Of a stretch of 64,000 nt of DNA, positions 35,661-45,159 are shown piece by piece. The notes below the pieces were generated by a model, which was not told the origin of the DNA, ran no database searches, and saw only the letters and a list, made by a program, of their open reading frames with translations. The stretch comes from UBA3946 sp002385755 (lineage in GTDB: Bacteria; Bacillota_I; Bacilli_A; ML615J-28; CAG-698). Location: positions 246,883 to 310,882 of the forward strand of contig JBMNLX010000003.1 in NCBI GenBank assembly GCA_050953085.1, given 5' to 3'. How positions within the stretch are numbered: the first letter of the stretch is position 1; each line of letters begins with the position of its first letter. A program made the position numbers and the translations under genes.

Positions 35661-36378
35661 TGCTCTCCTCCATTTTATTAAACCGAGCTTTCTTTCCGGT
35701 GTTTTTATTATATATGATTTCATTAATCTTATAAAAAAGCCTCACGACAACGAAAAAAGCACCGAATAAGAACAAATAATAAAGCAAATAAGACAAGCTG
35801 AAATCATTAAAACCTTTGATCAAATAGGAAACGTATGTCCCGTCCAACAATTTGTAAATAAAAATATACTTCTGACCGAAATCGACGAAAAAATAGATTA
35901 TCGTCGCGTAAACAACCATCATAATCGAGCCGGATATTATAATCCGGGCTGTTTTTCTTTCAAACAAACGTTCTTTCATGATTAAGATACTCGCGATATA
36001 AAGCGCGGAATGATTAAAAAGCGCCATGATAACGGAAAAGTAACCGTTGATTTCAATCATTTTTCCGGCAAGGAAAGCGAAGGCTGCTAAATAGCCAAAT
36101 CCCGATATAAACGCGGAAAAAGTCGCCAGGGGAAACAATCGATTGCTTTTAAGGAAAAACACGATCGGCATGACGAAATATGTTATTGCGGAATAGTCAA
36201 CCGGGATTTTATTATACTCGCGCTTTTCGATAATATAATAACCATACTCGGACATTTTGTAAGCAAGCAGATAAACGCACAGCAAATTAATCACAAATAA
36301 GGACTTATTCTTCTTTGTGATTAGAACGTAAATTATTAAATGAATCAAACCTATCCACGCTATTGAAAAAAACAACAT
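35653..36378 (-). CDS. Multi-pass membrane protein of unknown function
   Basis: A 241-aa protein with about seven predicted transmembrane helices (for example 1-18, 24-42, 58-76, 86-106, 120-138, 148-168, 200-222) and a basic C-terminal tail. The pattern resembles YwaF/TMEM164-like (TIGR02206) proteins, but I cannot assign it. The first gene of the PadR operon; ATG 36378 follows AAAGGAG. The longer reading from 36435 lies inside the promoter and is rejected. Confidence 0.7.
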   Translation of the reverse strand: MLFFSIAWIGLIHLIIYVLITKKNKSLFVINLLCVYLLAYKMSEYGYYIIEKREYNKIPVDYSAITYFVMPIVFFLKSNRLFPLATFSAFISGFGYLAAFAFLAGKMIEINGYFSVIMALFNHSALYIASILIMKERLFERKTARIIISGSIMMVVYATIIYFFVDFGQKYIFIYKLLDGTYVSYLIKGFNDFSLSYLLYYLFLFGAFFVVVRLFYKINEIIYNKNTGKKARFNKMEESNA

Positions 36379-36406
36379 CTTTAACTCCTTTTGTTTACTA
36401 GTATAT

Positions 36407-36435
36407 ATTATATAATAGTGTATAATATATGTCAA
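36407..36435 (-). promoter_or_regulatory. Consensus promoter of the PadR operon
   Basis: TTGACA (complement 36430-36435), exactly 17 bp, TATAAT (complement 36407-36412). AT-rich palindromic sequence with ACTAGT follows immediately downstream (complement of about 36396-36405), a plausible PadR operator. Confidence 0.8.
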
Positions 36436-36758
36436 TACTTTATTAAAAAAAATATATTTTTTACATTTTTTTCTTTGCCGATTAACCCATACCCCGCAAA
36501 TAACCGCGAACTAATGATAATCAATATCCCAAATGTCTAAATTTTTACTAACTTGCAGGCGATATATTGTCGTTTTAGCTCAATAATACCAGGAGTAATG
36601 ATTAAAAAAAAAACTACTATCTAGAATGAACTAAAAAGTAGTTTTTCACAGGCTGGCGACTAATTAGCCGGTTATATTGATCGCCTTTGTTTTCTTGGCT
36701 TTTTTTTTGTAATAATCTGAAATTTAAACAAGATTATTTGCGTAAAACAGTTCGCTTT
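36436..36758. other. Gene-free boundary between host sequence and AT-rich island
   Basis: No coding frame is supported. A hairpin AAAAACTACT/AGTAGTTTTT (36609-36618 and 36637-36646) could terminate transcription in either direction. Base composition becomes clearly AT-richer from here rightward. Confidence 0.6.
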
Positions 36759-37443
36759 TTATGCTGTCCTCAACGTCAGACACCCTTTGGACTTCTTACC
36801 CATACAAACAGCAGTAAAAGCATCATCTAGTTCTTCTTTTCTAGTTTCTTTTGTTTGTTTTCTTTTACCTGATTTTGATAAATTTGCATCTCTTGAGCCT
36901 TCTACAAAAGTTGAAGATAACACGCCTTTAGTATCGATTTCGTGAATAGGATAATTGAACCAGCAATTTACTGGCTTGAAGTTTGGAAACTCTCTAAGTG
37001 AACCTTCTACTCTCCATGCTGTTGAATTTACTGTTGCTGCATTCTGCTGCATTCTCTAGAATAAAGTCAGGCGTTGTATCTAGTTGAATAAGATCTATAA
37101 TCGCATCTGGATCACGTGCAAATACTCCACTACCAGAACCTCTATCTTGGGCTTTCTTTTGTCCTTGTGTACCCTTTGAATGGTGATGACTATAAATCGT
37201 TGAACAACCTGTATCTAAACAAATCTTATCAAAGTAATTACAGAACTTCCCCATATCCGATGCATTGTTTTCATCTCCAGTAATTACTTTATAAATAGGA
37301 TCAATGATCACAGCTGAGTAGTTTTGATTTTTGATTCTTCTGATCAGTTTTGGTACAAGTTGATCCATAGGAAGTGCATTCCCACGAAGATTCCAAATAG
37401 TAATATTATCTGCAAACTTTACATCAATGCCTTTTGCATCCAT
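36759..37443 (-). pseudogene. RepA-like AAA helicase of a mobile replicon, truncated and frameshifted
   Basis: The minus strand encodes the C-terminal half of a RecA-fold RepA/DnaB-like helicase: 'YSAVIIDPIYKVITGDENNA' (Walker B), 'STIYSHHHSKG', 'GSGSGVFARDPDAIIDL', then 'STAWRVEGSLREFPNFKPVNC'. The N-terminal Walker A half is missing. Two overlapping frames result from a tandem duplication of GAATGCAGCA (complement of 37035-37044 and 37045-37054); removing one copy joins 'DFILENAA' to 'TVNSTAWRVEG' in frame. Such helicases belong to plasmids and integrative elements of Bacillota. The gene is dead but marks the island as derived from a replicon. Confidence 0.72.
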
Positions 37444-37492
37444 AATTGTTTTAAAACGATTAATACATGGAGGTTTTTTTTATGGAGAGGAT

Positions 37493-37811
37493 ATCGTTAA
37501 AAGGTGGCCTAATCGTTAAATTGTAAGGTAATCGTTAAAATGTTGATTTCAAAAATAAAAAAGCCCAGCAAATAGCCTTAAATCCGACTGCTGCTAATCC
37601 TATAAAAACTGGCGGATAGGAGTTTTATCCCTTTCCGCCAACAAAAAAAGGTCTGATATCTATGTATCAAACCTATGCATTCAATATGAAAGAGGACACC
37701 AATTTTAATACAATGCGTACACCTGTAAATGTTGAAAATTGGTGCGTACACTAAGAAGCTTTCTTAAAAAATTTGCGTACACCAAAGTAAATAAAAAAGT
37801 TTGCGTACACC
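37493..37811. repeat. Intergenic module 1: direct-repeat arrays around tandem terminator hairpins
   Basis: Left array: ATCGTTAA at 37493, 37512 and 37531 (19-bp period). Core: hairpin TGGCGGA/TCCGCCA (37610-37616 and 37634-37640) and hairpin AGGTCTGATA/TATCAAACCT (37649-37658 and 37665-37674), the latter a minus-strand terminator with T-run. Right array: TGCGTAC at 37714, 37743, 37774 and 37802 (about 30-bp period). The same core recurs at about 44276, 48801 and 51549. The arrays look like iterons of a replication origin or protein-binding sites; this is inference. Confidence 0.6.
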
Positions 37812-37862
37812 TTAGAGGTACATGCAAACTTAAATTATTTTTATAATAAATCAGAAAGCTAA

Positions 37863-38501
37863 TTATAATTTTGAATATATTTCATTAACTGCCTCGATGT
37901 AACAAACAAATGAAGGGTGGTAATGATCATTTCTTTTCAGATACATGTTCTTTTTATCTAGATACTTCTCTCTAACTTCTTCCCACATCCCTGGAACTTT
38001 TTTTATTTCTTTTGATTTAGTATTATAATCATTAGAGTTTGGTGCTTGATTCCAAAAGTACCTAGTTGGAGTTGTTTTTTTATCATGGATTAACCTTTCC
38101 CAGATTTCATCATAGTTCTTAGTTACTATTGCTAAATCAATAGAGAAATCAATATCAGGATCATCTTTAAAATATATTGGTTTCGTTGTTAAAGCTGAGG
38201 TTGAATCATTGCAATCAGGTAATCCGTTTTCGTTTAACACTTCATTAAAAGTTTTCCTTACTGTTTCTTTTATCTTTTTACAATCATTCCAATCTTCACA
38301 TGAGATAATGTTTAAATTATAATCAAAATCAATTGGCCCATCTTCATTTTGAGTCACCATATTTCTGGCACCACTTCCAATCAAGAAAAACTGTGTGTTC
38401 ATTCCTTTTTCACGTAACCTTATTTCTAACTCTTGTAGTAAACTAGCGCAAGCTTTTCTCGCTCTTTTTAAGAAATCTTTGTCTTCAACATAATGATACA
38501 T
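37863..38501 (-). CDS. Nucleotidyltransferase-fold protein
   Basis: A 212-aa protein of the DNA-polymerase-beta-like nucleotidyltransferase superfamily. 'FLIGSGARNMV' is the GS motif, 'PIDFDYNLNI' supplies the DxD pair, and 'PDIDFSIDLAIV' supplies the third Asp, so the metal triad is complete. It resembles stand-alone NTases of mobile islands (CD-NTase or MNT-like groups), but no partner antitoxin or effector is adjacent. Substrate unknown. It is AT-rich like the rest of the island and carries module 1 directly downstream. Confidence 0.7.
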   Translation of the reverse strand: MYHYVEDKDFLKRARKACASLLQELEIRLREKGMNTQFFLIGSGARNMVTQNEDGPIDFDYNLNIISCEDWNDCKKIKETVRKTFNEVLNENGLPDCNDSTSALTTKPIYFKDDPDIDFSIDLAIVTKNYDEIWERLIHDKKTTPTRYFWNQAPNSNDYNTKSKEIKKVPGMWEEVREKYLDKKNMYLKRNDHYHPSFVCYIEAVNEIYSKL

Positions 38502-38875
38502 AATTTTAATCCTTTCCTATCCCAAGCCACCCATTTAGATTTATTATATCTAAATCGTAATAGTATACAACAATTTTTTTACTTTGTCAAATATTTACAC
38601 TACCTATCAATGATTATACAAAACACACTACTTTTAACTATGTTTTACTATTTCATTATACAACTAATATAGTTTTAGTAATTTCAATTTCCTTTGATTA
38701 TATGAACACATATTTTATATTTGTTTTTACAGTATTAAGAGTTTTATAATTTTGTTTTTTAAAAGCACTTTATAAATAAATTATGACAAAATTCCATATT
38801 CTATTTCTCAATTTATAAACATTTTTTTATAAAGCATCTTGTTAATCTCTTTATTCTTCAGTATTATTATTTTAT
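38502..38875. other. AT-rich gene-free st​retch
   Basis: Very AT-rich sequence with stops in all frames. No conserved gene, repeat or RNA was recognised. Confidence 0.6.
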
Positions 38876-39657
38876 TTATTCGCGATTTAAACACTTTACT
38901 TTTTCTATAGTTGTTTTAAAACTTTCTATCTTGTTTTTGATTGACTTTAAGTGCCTTTCTAAAATTTTATCTGCAAGAGAATATATTTTATTATTTGCTT
39001 TTTTAATTTCATCTGTTTGTTTTATAATACTAATTAAATCTTCTGAAATATTTTTAATTCTTTGTTCCAAGATATCTTCTTTAATTTTTTCAAATTCATT
39101 TAACAATTCCTGATATTCCTTGAACTCTATTTTGTGTTCATTTTTTGCAAGAATTAATTCCTTATAGTTCATACCTAATGCTGTAATAATGTTTAAGAAT
39201 ATCATAAAATATTCAGGTCTAACTATGTACATTTTCTCATATTCTTGAATTCTTCTTATTGGATATACATCCGTTAATTCTGAATCTGAACCAATTTCGC
39301 TTACAAGTAAGGCATACTCAATATTTTTATTTTTTCTATCTGTATCTAATTTTTTATAGATTTTGCCTAAATCCTGCTTTGTCTTTGCTGTTAAATCTTC
39401 ACTCTTCATTTCAAGAATTACTGAAGTTATTAGTTCTTCTTCTTTTTTCTCATCCGTTAAATATACTTTATAAATGAAATCAGCTTTACTTCCCTTTACA
39501 ACTGTAGTATCTTTTTCCCAAGATACATTTTTTAAAGTAAGTCCATAACTGTTAAATTGATCATCACACCACTTTTCTAAATTAGCACCTATTATATGCG
39601 ATGGCATTCTACTTCTTTCTCGTTTTAATGTTGCATTTTCATCTTCTAATTTTCTAA

Positions 39658-39757
39658 TTTTATCATTGAACTCGTTTGTTAACTCATAAATCTTTTTCAT
39701 ATATTCTATTTCTTTTTTCTCAATCGAAATCTCATAATCTTTTTTCAGACTTTCTCT
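39658..39757. repeat. Left copy of the 100-bp target-site duplication
   Basis: Identical to 41941-42040 over 100 bp; it flanks the IS1634-family element directly. Derived from the DUF2130 coding sequence. Confidence 0.92.
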
Positions 39758-41940
39758 CCCGAGTTTGCCAGTTAGTACTTAAATGCATATAACAATTTTA
39801 TGGCTTTTTGGGCCATTTTTTTATTTTTTCACTATTTTTAACTTTTTGCTTGCATTTTCGCCCCACATGTGATATATTATAATAAATAGTACCTAAGTAC
39901 CTTTTTAGGGGGTTATGCCATGTTTATTGAAACATATAATAACAACGGGATTCCATGTTTAAGATTGGTTGAGGGCATCAGAGTTATTGACGATAGAGGA
40001 AAACCTTCCATCAGAAAAAAAATCTTATTGTACATCGGGCCGCTTTCCCGCTTCGATGACGGAAAGCCAGATTTCGTAAAAAGGCTCAAAGAGTCTTTTA
40101 AAAACGGTAAGCCCTTAATTGATTCGCTGCTCCCTTTTGTTGATCAGAGCAAACTCAAAGAGGAATACAAAATATTATTATCGGAAGGCGATCCTGAATG
40201 TATCGGCCATCCTAAACTTTATTCCCACACCCTGCTTGAGCGAGTTTTGGAAGAGCTGGGCTTAATAAGTTTGGTTACCTCTTATAAAGCCCACACGAAA
40301 ATCAAGTTTGACCTTTTGGGGTTTTTCAGGCTCCTCGTTTACGGGAGAGTTTTAAGCCCCGCGTCTAAATTCTCAACTGTGAAGCAAAATGAAGAATACT
40401 ACGAAGAAATCGTAAGAAAGGTCTATCCTTACAATATTTATGATACCCTGACATTCATTTATAATCACAAAAAGCAAATCATTAACAGGATCAACACAAA
40501 CCTTATCAATAAGGCCAACCGGAAAAATAACATCATCTTTTATGACGTTACGAACTTCTTCTTTGAAATCGAAGAAAATGATGAAGATACCGTCGATGAC
40601 GGCGAGATCGTTTCAGGATTACGCAAAAGAGGAGTATGCAAAGAATACCGACCGCAACCGATAGTACAAACAGGCCTATTCATGGACGAAGAGGGAATGC
40701 CAATATCAATTGAGATTTTTCCGGGTAATACCCTTGATCACGTTACCGTGAACAAAGCCCTGTCCAGAAACATCGATAACCTTATTAACTCCAGGTATAT
40801 TTTCATCGGCGACAGGGGAATATGCAATTATCCGACAATCTGCCATTTAATAGACCGGAATAAAGGTTATATCTTAAGCAGAAGCATCAAGAAAAGCACC
40901 GAAGAGGAGAAAAGGTGGATTATCGACGAGAAAGATTATATAGAACGCTCCCGGATTTCAAATATAAATCAAGAATTGTAAAGAAAACAGTAAGGGATGA
41001 AAACGGAGAAAAGAGAGAAATAGTTCAAAAGGTTGTTGTTTATTGGAGTAAGAATTATTATGACAGGGAGATCGCGGAAAACAAATCATTTTTGGAATTC
41101 CTCGATAAATTATTAACATCTCCCTCGAGCTTCAGAATCTCAAAAACCCAAGCCAAAAGTTTGAAAACTTTTTTAAGAAAAGATTTAGTAAATATAAGAA
41201 CCGGGGAACTTGTTAATTCCGGCGCTTTAAGGGCGATGATTGATAAGGAGAAAATAGAAGCTTATAAAGAACTCATGGGCTATTATCAAATAGTCACGTC
41301 CGAGCTTGACATGGATGATTTGGATGTAATAGAGAAATATCACGGGTTATCGCTCATCGAATATCAGTTTAAGATTATGAAAAGCAATCTTCAAACGAGG
41401 CCGATTTTCGTAAGAAGCAGAGAGCATATAGAGGCCCACTTAATAGTATGCATGATAGCTTTGCTAATCTTAAGGATAATTCAAAAGAAAATAGTAGACG
41501 GTAAGGCTCTAAAACAAAAACAAAGCAAACATAAAAAGTTTGACTGGCAGACAGGGCTTATCGGCGAGCGTATTCAAAGGGCTCTTAACAAATGGACAAT
41601 TGATAGACTTCCCGGTGATTATTACAGGTTTAATGATCTGGATGATCCTGATTTAAAAACCATATTAGACGCGTTTGATATCAAAATACCTATAAAATTA
41701 TTCAGGAAAATGGAACTTAAGAACATTAAAACTAACATAAAAATATTTGGTTAGTACATAAATGTTAGTACTTATTCTCAAAAATCGCGTGTTCAAAAGG
41801 AATTATAAACAGCTCTTAATACAAGGAAAAACAACATAAAACAGTTCAAATCAGCATGAAAACGAGATGAATTCAGTATTTTTTTGAAGAATCCCTCAAT
41901 TTAAGGAGGATTTTTACTTTTATGAAGTGGCAAACTCAGG
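39758..41940 (+). mobile_element. IS1634-family insertion sequence, 2,183 bp
   Basis: Terminal inverted repeats CCCGAGTTTGCCAGTT (39758-39773) and, reversed, CCTGAGTTTGCCACTT (41925-41940) match at 14 of 16 positions. The element encodes one DDE transposase, now frameshifted, and interrupts the DUF2130 gene. The direct flanking duplication is 100 bp. Long, variable target duplications are a known peculiarity of the IS1634/IS1549 group. The codon use is closer to the host than to the AT-rich island. Confidence 0.92.
39920..41754 (+). pseudogene. IS1634-family transposase, frameshifted
   Basis: The first frame (39920-40981) covers the N-terminus and the first two catalytic Asp regions ('IIFYDVTNFFFEIEE' and 'FIGDRGICNYP'). 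The second (up to 41754) covers 'DFKYKSRIVKKTV', 'VVVYWSKNYYDREIAEN' and the Glu region 'LSLIEYQFKIMKSNLQTRPIFV'. Homology jumps from frame 2 to frame 1 at about 40940-40965, consistent with a one-base loss in the CTCCCGG stretch. No canonical slippery heptamer is seen there, so programmed frameshifting is unlikely. All three catalytic residues are otherwise preserved. Confidence 0.85.
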
Positions 41941-42040
41941 TTTTATCATTGAACTCGTTTGTTAACTCATAAATCTTTTTCATATATTCTATTTCTTTTT
42001 TCTCAATCGAAATCTCATAATCTTTTTTCAGACTTTCTCT
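41941..42040. repeat. Right copy of the 100-bp target-site duplication
   Basis: Identical to 39658-39757; continuous with the N-terminal DUF2130 coding sequence to its right. Confidence 0.92.
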
Positions 42041-42426
42041 TGTCCTGTTTAATTTATCATTATAAATAGCATCTTTACCTGCTTCTATTGCTTCAAGTAT
42101 AGGGGTTATATCAATTTCCATTAACTCTTTTAAATCAATAATATCTCCTGCTTTACCATCTTCTTTTAAGCTTAATGTGTATTGATCAAGAATTTTAACT
42201 TTTAATTTTTTCATAAAATTACTCCTTTATCAAATTCAAATAATTTCCTTATATCATTCTTTTCTATTATTGAAAAAAGAACTCTTTTTATAATAATCTT
42301 CTCCAGGGTTCTTTAATATTCTTCTAACATCTTATTAAGTTTTTATTATCATAATTCTATTATACAATGATTATAATTTTTTTACAAGATTATTTACAGA
42401 AAAAACAATTATTTGTTAATTGAAAA

Positions 42427-43902
42427 AGTAAATGCAACATGAAGGTATATAAATGTAACTTTTACTTTGATTGAAACCATCTCATTCATTATAGGATAAT
42501 GTAACTGGCTTTGTTGGTTTAAAGGGGGATAGTATGATGGCAAGACGAAGCCAGGCCAAAAGCCAATTGTGTTTGAATAATCGCATAAAAATCAATACTG
42601 GAATCATTTTGGGGATGTCGGCTATAACCATTGCAAAACAACTGAAAGTCTCCAGACAAACCATTTACAGGGAGATAAAAAGAAACAGGAAAATGGTCAA
42701 ACGCAGAACCTCATCCAATAAATCAGTGTTTTGCAAGCATAGAAACGATTGTCCCTACAAGGCGACAATGAGACATCAAGGATTCACTGTATGTTTTGAA
42801 AAGTGCGAACATTTTGAAGATGACATTTGTGATGGATTATTGAAATTCCCTTTCTGTTGTAATACCTGCAGCAAAAAGACATATTGCATCAAGCAGAAAT
42901 ATTACTATGACGTGAAACATTCGGAAGAACAGACCATACAAAGGCGTTCCGATGTCCGGAAAGGAATCAGAATATCCAGAGATGACTTCTCTTATATTGA
43001 CAGCATCGTTTCGGAAGGACTCAGGAAAGGCCAATCCTTGGAACACATATTGAGGAACCACAAGGAAATCAAGGTCAGTGCTGTCACCATCAGACGATGG
43101 ATAAATGCCGGATTTATGATTGCAAGGGACATTGATTTGCCTCGGAAGGTACGTTTTAAAGTCAGTAAGGATTATGTTCCCAGAGTTGTAAAAAACCCTG
43201 AACTGATGGTAGGCAGAACTTATGATGACTTGAAGAAATGGTGTGAACAGCATTCCCGTCATGCAATCCAGATTGATACTGTACATGGGAAGATGACGGA
43301 TAACAAGTGTTTATTGACCATTTTCATACCTGAAATCCGTTTCCAGTTTGGGAGACTATTGGATTCTTGCTCTCCTGAAGCTGTAAATGCTGAGTTTTAC
43401 GGTCTAAGGCAATTGCTAGGCAATGAACTGTTTAAGAAGATATTTCCGGCAATACTGTGTGATAACGGCATTGAAAACCTTAAGCTGCCTGAGATTGAGT
43501 TTGATCCTATGACAGGCGAACAACTGACGAAAGTGTTCTATTGTGACCCTTACCGTTCATCGCAAAAAGGTGCTTGTGAACGCAATCATGAACTGATTCG
43601 CTATATCAAGGCCAAAGGCAAGACTTTGGATGACTTGACTCAGGATGATGCTGATTTGATGTTCTCACACATAAATTCTTTATCCAGAAAGTCACTTATG
43701 GGTAAAACGCCCTATGAACTGGCTGTGATGTTCTTCGGACACGAGTTTGTGAATCTGATCAATATCAAAAAAATAGATCCTGACAAGGTGCATCTTCGTC
43801 ACGATCTATTTTCGATGGAACGTTAATAAGGGGTTAACGTCCCTTAATCCAATGTAACCGACAAAGCCAAAAAAACCATAACTTGCCGATGTTGCATTTA
43901 CT
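42427..43902 (+). mobile_element. IS30-type insertion sequence, about 1.48 kb
   Basis: Perfect 14-bp outer inverted repeats AGTAAATGCAACAT (42427-42440) and its complement (43889-43902), plus a second inner pair TGGCTTTGTTGGTT (42506-42519) and AACCGACAAAGCCA (43856-43869), one mismatch. One intact transposase gene fills the space. No clear target duplication longer than a few bases is visible. It may be an active element. Confidence 0.8.
42534..43826 (+). CDS. IS30-family transposase
   Basis: A 430-aa transposase. The N-terminal HTH is 'MSAITIAKQLKVSRQTIYREI'. A Cys-rich zinc-binding insert follows ('CKHRNDCPYK', 'FCCNTCSKKTYCIKQ'), then a second HTH. The DDE core has 'HAIQIDTVHGK' (Asp), 'AILCDNGIEN' (Asp) and 'QKGACERNHELIRY' (Glu), the last being the IS30 signature. 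AAAGGGGGAT precedes the ATG pair at 42534/42537. The reading frame is intact. Confidence 0.9.
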   Translation: MMARRSQAKSQLCLNNRIKINTGIILGMSAITIAKQLKVSRQTIYREIKRNRKMVKRRTSSNKSVFCKHRNDCPYKATMRHQGFTVCFEKCEHFEDDICDGLLKFPFCCNTCSKKTYCIKQKYYYDVKHSEEQTIQRRSDVRKGIRISRDDFSYIDSIVSEGLRKGQSLEHILRNHKEIKVSAVTIRRWINAGFMIARDIDLPRKVRFKVSKDYVPRVVKNPELMVGRTYDDLKKWCEQHSRHAIQIDTVHGKMTDNKCLLTIFIPEIRFQFGRLLDSCSPEAVNAEFYGLRQLLGNELFKKIFPAILCDNGIENLKLPEIEFDPMTGEQLTKVFYCDPYRSSQKGACERNHELIRYIKAKGKTLDDLTQDDADLMFSHINSLSRKSLMGKTPYELAVMFFGHEFVNLINIKKIDPDKVHLRHDLFSMER

Positions 43903-44134
43903 ATGAAAAATCTTTGAATGCAACAGTATTTTAGGTCGGCTTGTTTTTGCAGGATTTACTTCCTGCAAGCCTATTTTACTATAAAATTCTGTACATGTCA
44001 CCCAAGAAAAGACTAAAATTCTATCGTTTTTTCTCCATGTGTCATTTATACTTGGATTCTGTAAACTTTACTATTTAAACTAACCGTTTTTTTTGCTAAC
44101 TATTTAGTTCGATAAAGAGATTTTTCTAAATAAT

Positions 44135-44343
44135 CGTAAATTAAGCATCTTTCGTGTTTTTACTTACCTTTTGTGTTTTAATTATGCTTTCGTGTTTTTA
44201 TTAAGCATAAAAATAAAAATGTCTACAAACCACATTGGTTATGTGATACACAGACTTGCATTTCAGAAAGAAAAAAGGGATATTCTCCCTATTTTCGTAT
44301 TCTATAAGGTCGATACTATTGTATCAACACTGTTGTGCTAATA
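44135..44343. repeat. Intergenic module 2, abutting tRNA-Ala
   Basis: A short direct-repeat array (TTTCGTG-like, conserved G at about 44136, 44154, 44173 and 44192, period 18-19 bp) precedes the conserved core. The core has AGGGA/TCCCT (44276-44280 and 44286-44290), which with its minus-strand T-run is a good terminator for the tRNA transcript, and GATAC/GTATC (44312-44316 and 44321-44325). The core ends directly at the tRNA-Ala 3' end. Sequence 43903-44134 also holds a GCAGGA/TCCTGC hairpin near 43950-43970 and no gene. Confidence 0.6.
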
Positions 44344-44419
<76 letters not shown>

Positions 44420-44422
44420 ACA

Positions 44423-44511
44423 TGGCGGAGGAGAGGGGATTCGAACCCCTGCACCATTTCTGGCCTACTAGCTTTCGAGGCAAGCCCCTTCAACCACTTG
44501 GGTACTCCTCC
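44423..44511 (-). tRNA. tRNA-Ser(CGA)
   Basis: A class II tRNA of 89 nt with a long variable arm and encoded CCA. The acceptor stem is GGAGGAG/CTCCTCC and the anticodon loop is CTCGAAA, giving CGA. The anticodon stem contains one T-T mismatch. Confidence 0.9.
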
Positions 44512-44540
44512 ATGTGATTAATTGCTTTTAAAACATATAT

Positions 44541-44569
44541 ATTATACACGAAAAAACGCAAATTTTCAA
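44541..44569 (-). promoter_or_regulatory. Promoter of the tRNA-Ser/Ala unit
   Basis: TTGAAA (complement 44564-44569), 17-bp spacer, TATAAT (complement 44541-44546), 30 bp before the tRNA-Ser 5' end. Confidence 0.75.
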
Positions 44570-44583
44570 GATTTTATTGTAAG

Positions 44584-44610
44584 AAAAAACGGGGCTGTGA
44601 CGCCCCGTTT
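44584..44610 (-). terminator. Intrinsic terminator after dps
   Basis: Stem AAACGGGGC/GCCCCGTTT (44587-44595 and 44602-44610) with a 6-nt loop and minus-strand T-run. Confidence 0.88.
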
Positions 44611-44622
44611 AGCAATTAAACA

Positions 44623-45057
44623 TTAACCTAAAGTAGCCTTCAACATCCAAATGTGTTTTTGCAGGCTCGAAAGAATGCCAATCGCCAAGTCGACGGTAAC
44701 TTCGTCGCCAAGGTCTTGGGCCTTTCCTACGATTTCATAAAATTCCTCGTTAAGTTTTTCAAAATCAGCAATTGTGGCTTGGAGCATTTCATCGGCCGTT
44801 TCATTGCCAGCCGCTTCAGAAATCGTTGCGTTTTCCAAGAATTCTTTTAAAGTCCCGAGCGGTTTTGCTTCCAGCATCAGTATCCTCTCGGCTACAGCAT
44901 CAAAGTGCTCGGTTACCTCGTCATAGAGGTTCTCGAATAATTCATGCAGCCGGTAAAATTGATTCCCGGTTACAAGCCAATGATAATTGTGCAGTTTCGT
45001 GTAAAGAACGCCAAAGTTGGCAACTTCGCGATTTAAAAGTTTTACTAAATCTTTCAT
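44623..45057 (-). CDS. dps: Dps/ferritin-like DNA-protection protein
   Basis: A 144-aa four-helix dodecamer-forming protein that oxidises and stores Fe(II), protecting DNA from peroxide. 'LHNYHWLVTGNQFYRLHELFE' contains the ferroxidase His and helix A, and 'DEVTEHFDAVAERI' the Asp/Glu ligands at the dimer interface. Length is slightly below the family mean. AGGAGGT precedes ATG 45057. Single-gene unit with its own promoter and strong terminator. Confidence 0.92.
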   Translation of the reverse strand: MKDLVKLLNREVANFGVLYTKLHNYHWLVTGNQFYRLHELFENLYDEVTEHFDAVAERILMLEAKPLGTLKEFLENATISEAAGNETADEMLQATIADFEKLNEEFYEIVGKAQDLGDEVTVDLAIGILSSLQKHIWMLKATLG

Positions 45058-45085
45058 GATACCTCCTAATTATTTGTACACTTAT

Positions 45086-45113
45086 ATTATAACAAATCTT
45101 TAATTTTTTTCAA
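45086..45113 (-). promoter_or_regulatory. Predicted promoter of dps
   Basis: TTGAAA (complement 45108-45113), 16-bp spacer, TATAAT (complement 45086-45091). An AT-rich near-palindrome surrounds it, which could bind PerR/Fur, but no clear box is claimed. Confidence 0.65.
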
Positions 45114-45159
45114 TTAATATACAATATTCTTCCCGAAAATCTCGATAATATCAACGTTT

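Larger units (their letters stand above)
38876..42214 (-). pseudogene. DUF2130 (PD-(D/E)XK-type) gene split by an IS1634-family insertion
   Basis: The N-terminal part is at 42214-41941 ('MKKLKVKILDQYTLSLKEDG' onward) and the rest at 39757-38876 ('SHIIGANLEKWCDDQFNSYG', 'KADFIYKVY', 'SVILEMKSEDL', 'YPIRRIQEYEKMYIVRPEYF'). Joining them through the 100-bp duplicated segment gives one protein of about 350 residues. Core motifs Asp in 'SKADFI' and 'ILEMKSE' (ExK) indicate a restriction-endonuclease-like fold; coiled coils flank it. DUF2130 proteins are annotated as topoisomerase/nuclease-like of unknown role. The 39700 Met frame could still yield a shortened protein, but the ancestral gene is interrupted. 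Confidence 0.8.

Noticed and set aside
37714..37811. CRISPR-like array of TGCGTAC repeats (also 48865-48955)
   Set aside because: Repeats are only about 7-10 bp and degenerate, spacing is about 30 or 21 bp, and there are no cas genes; better explained as protein-binding direct repeats.
40905..40981. Programmed -1 frameshift in the IS1634-family transposase
   Set aside because: No slippery heptamer in the correct phase or stimulatory stem is evident in the overlap; members of the family normally have a single frame.
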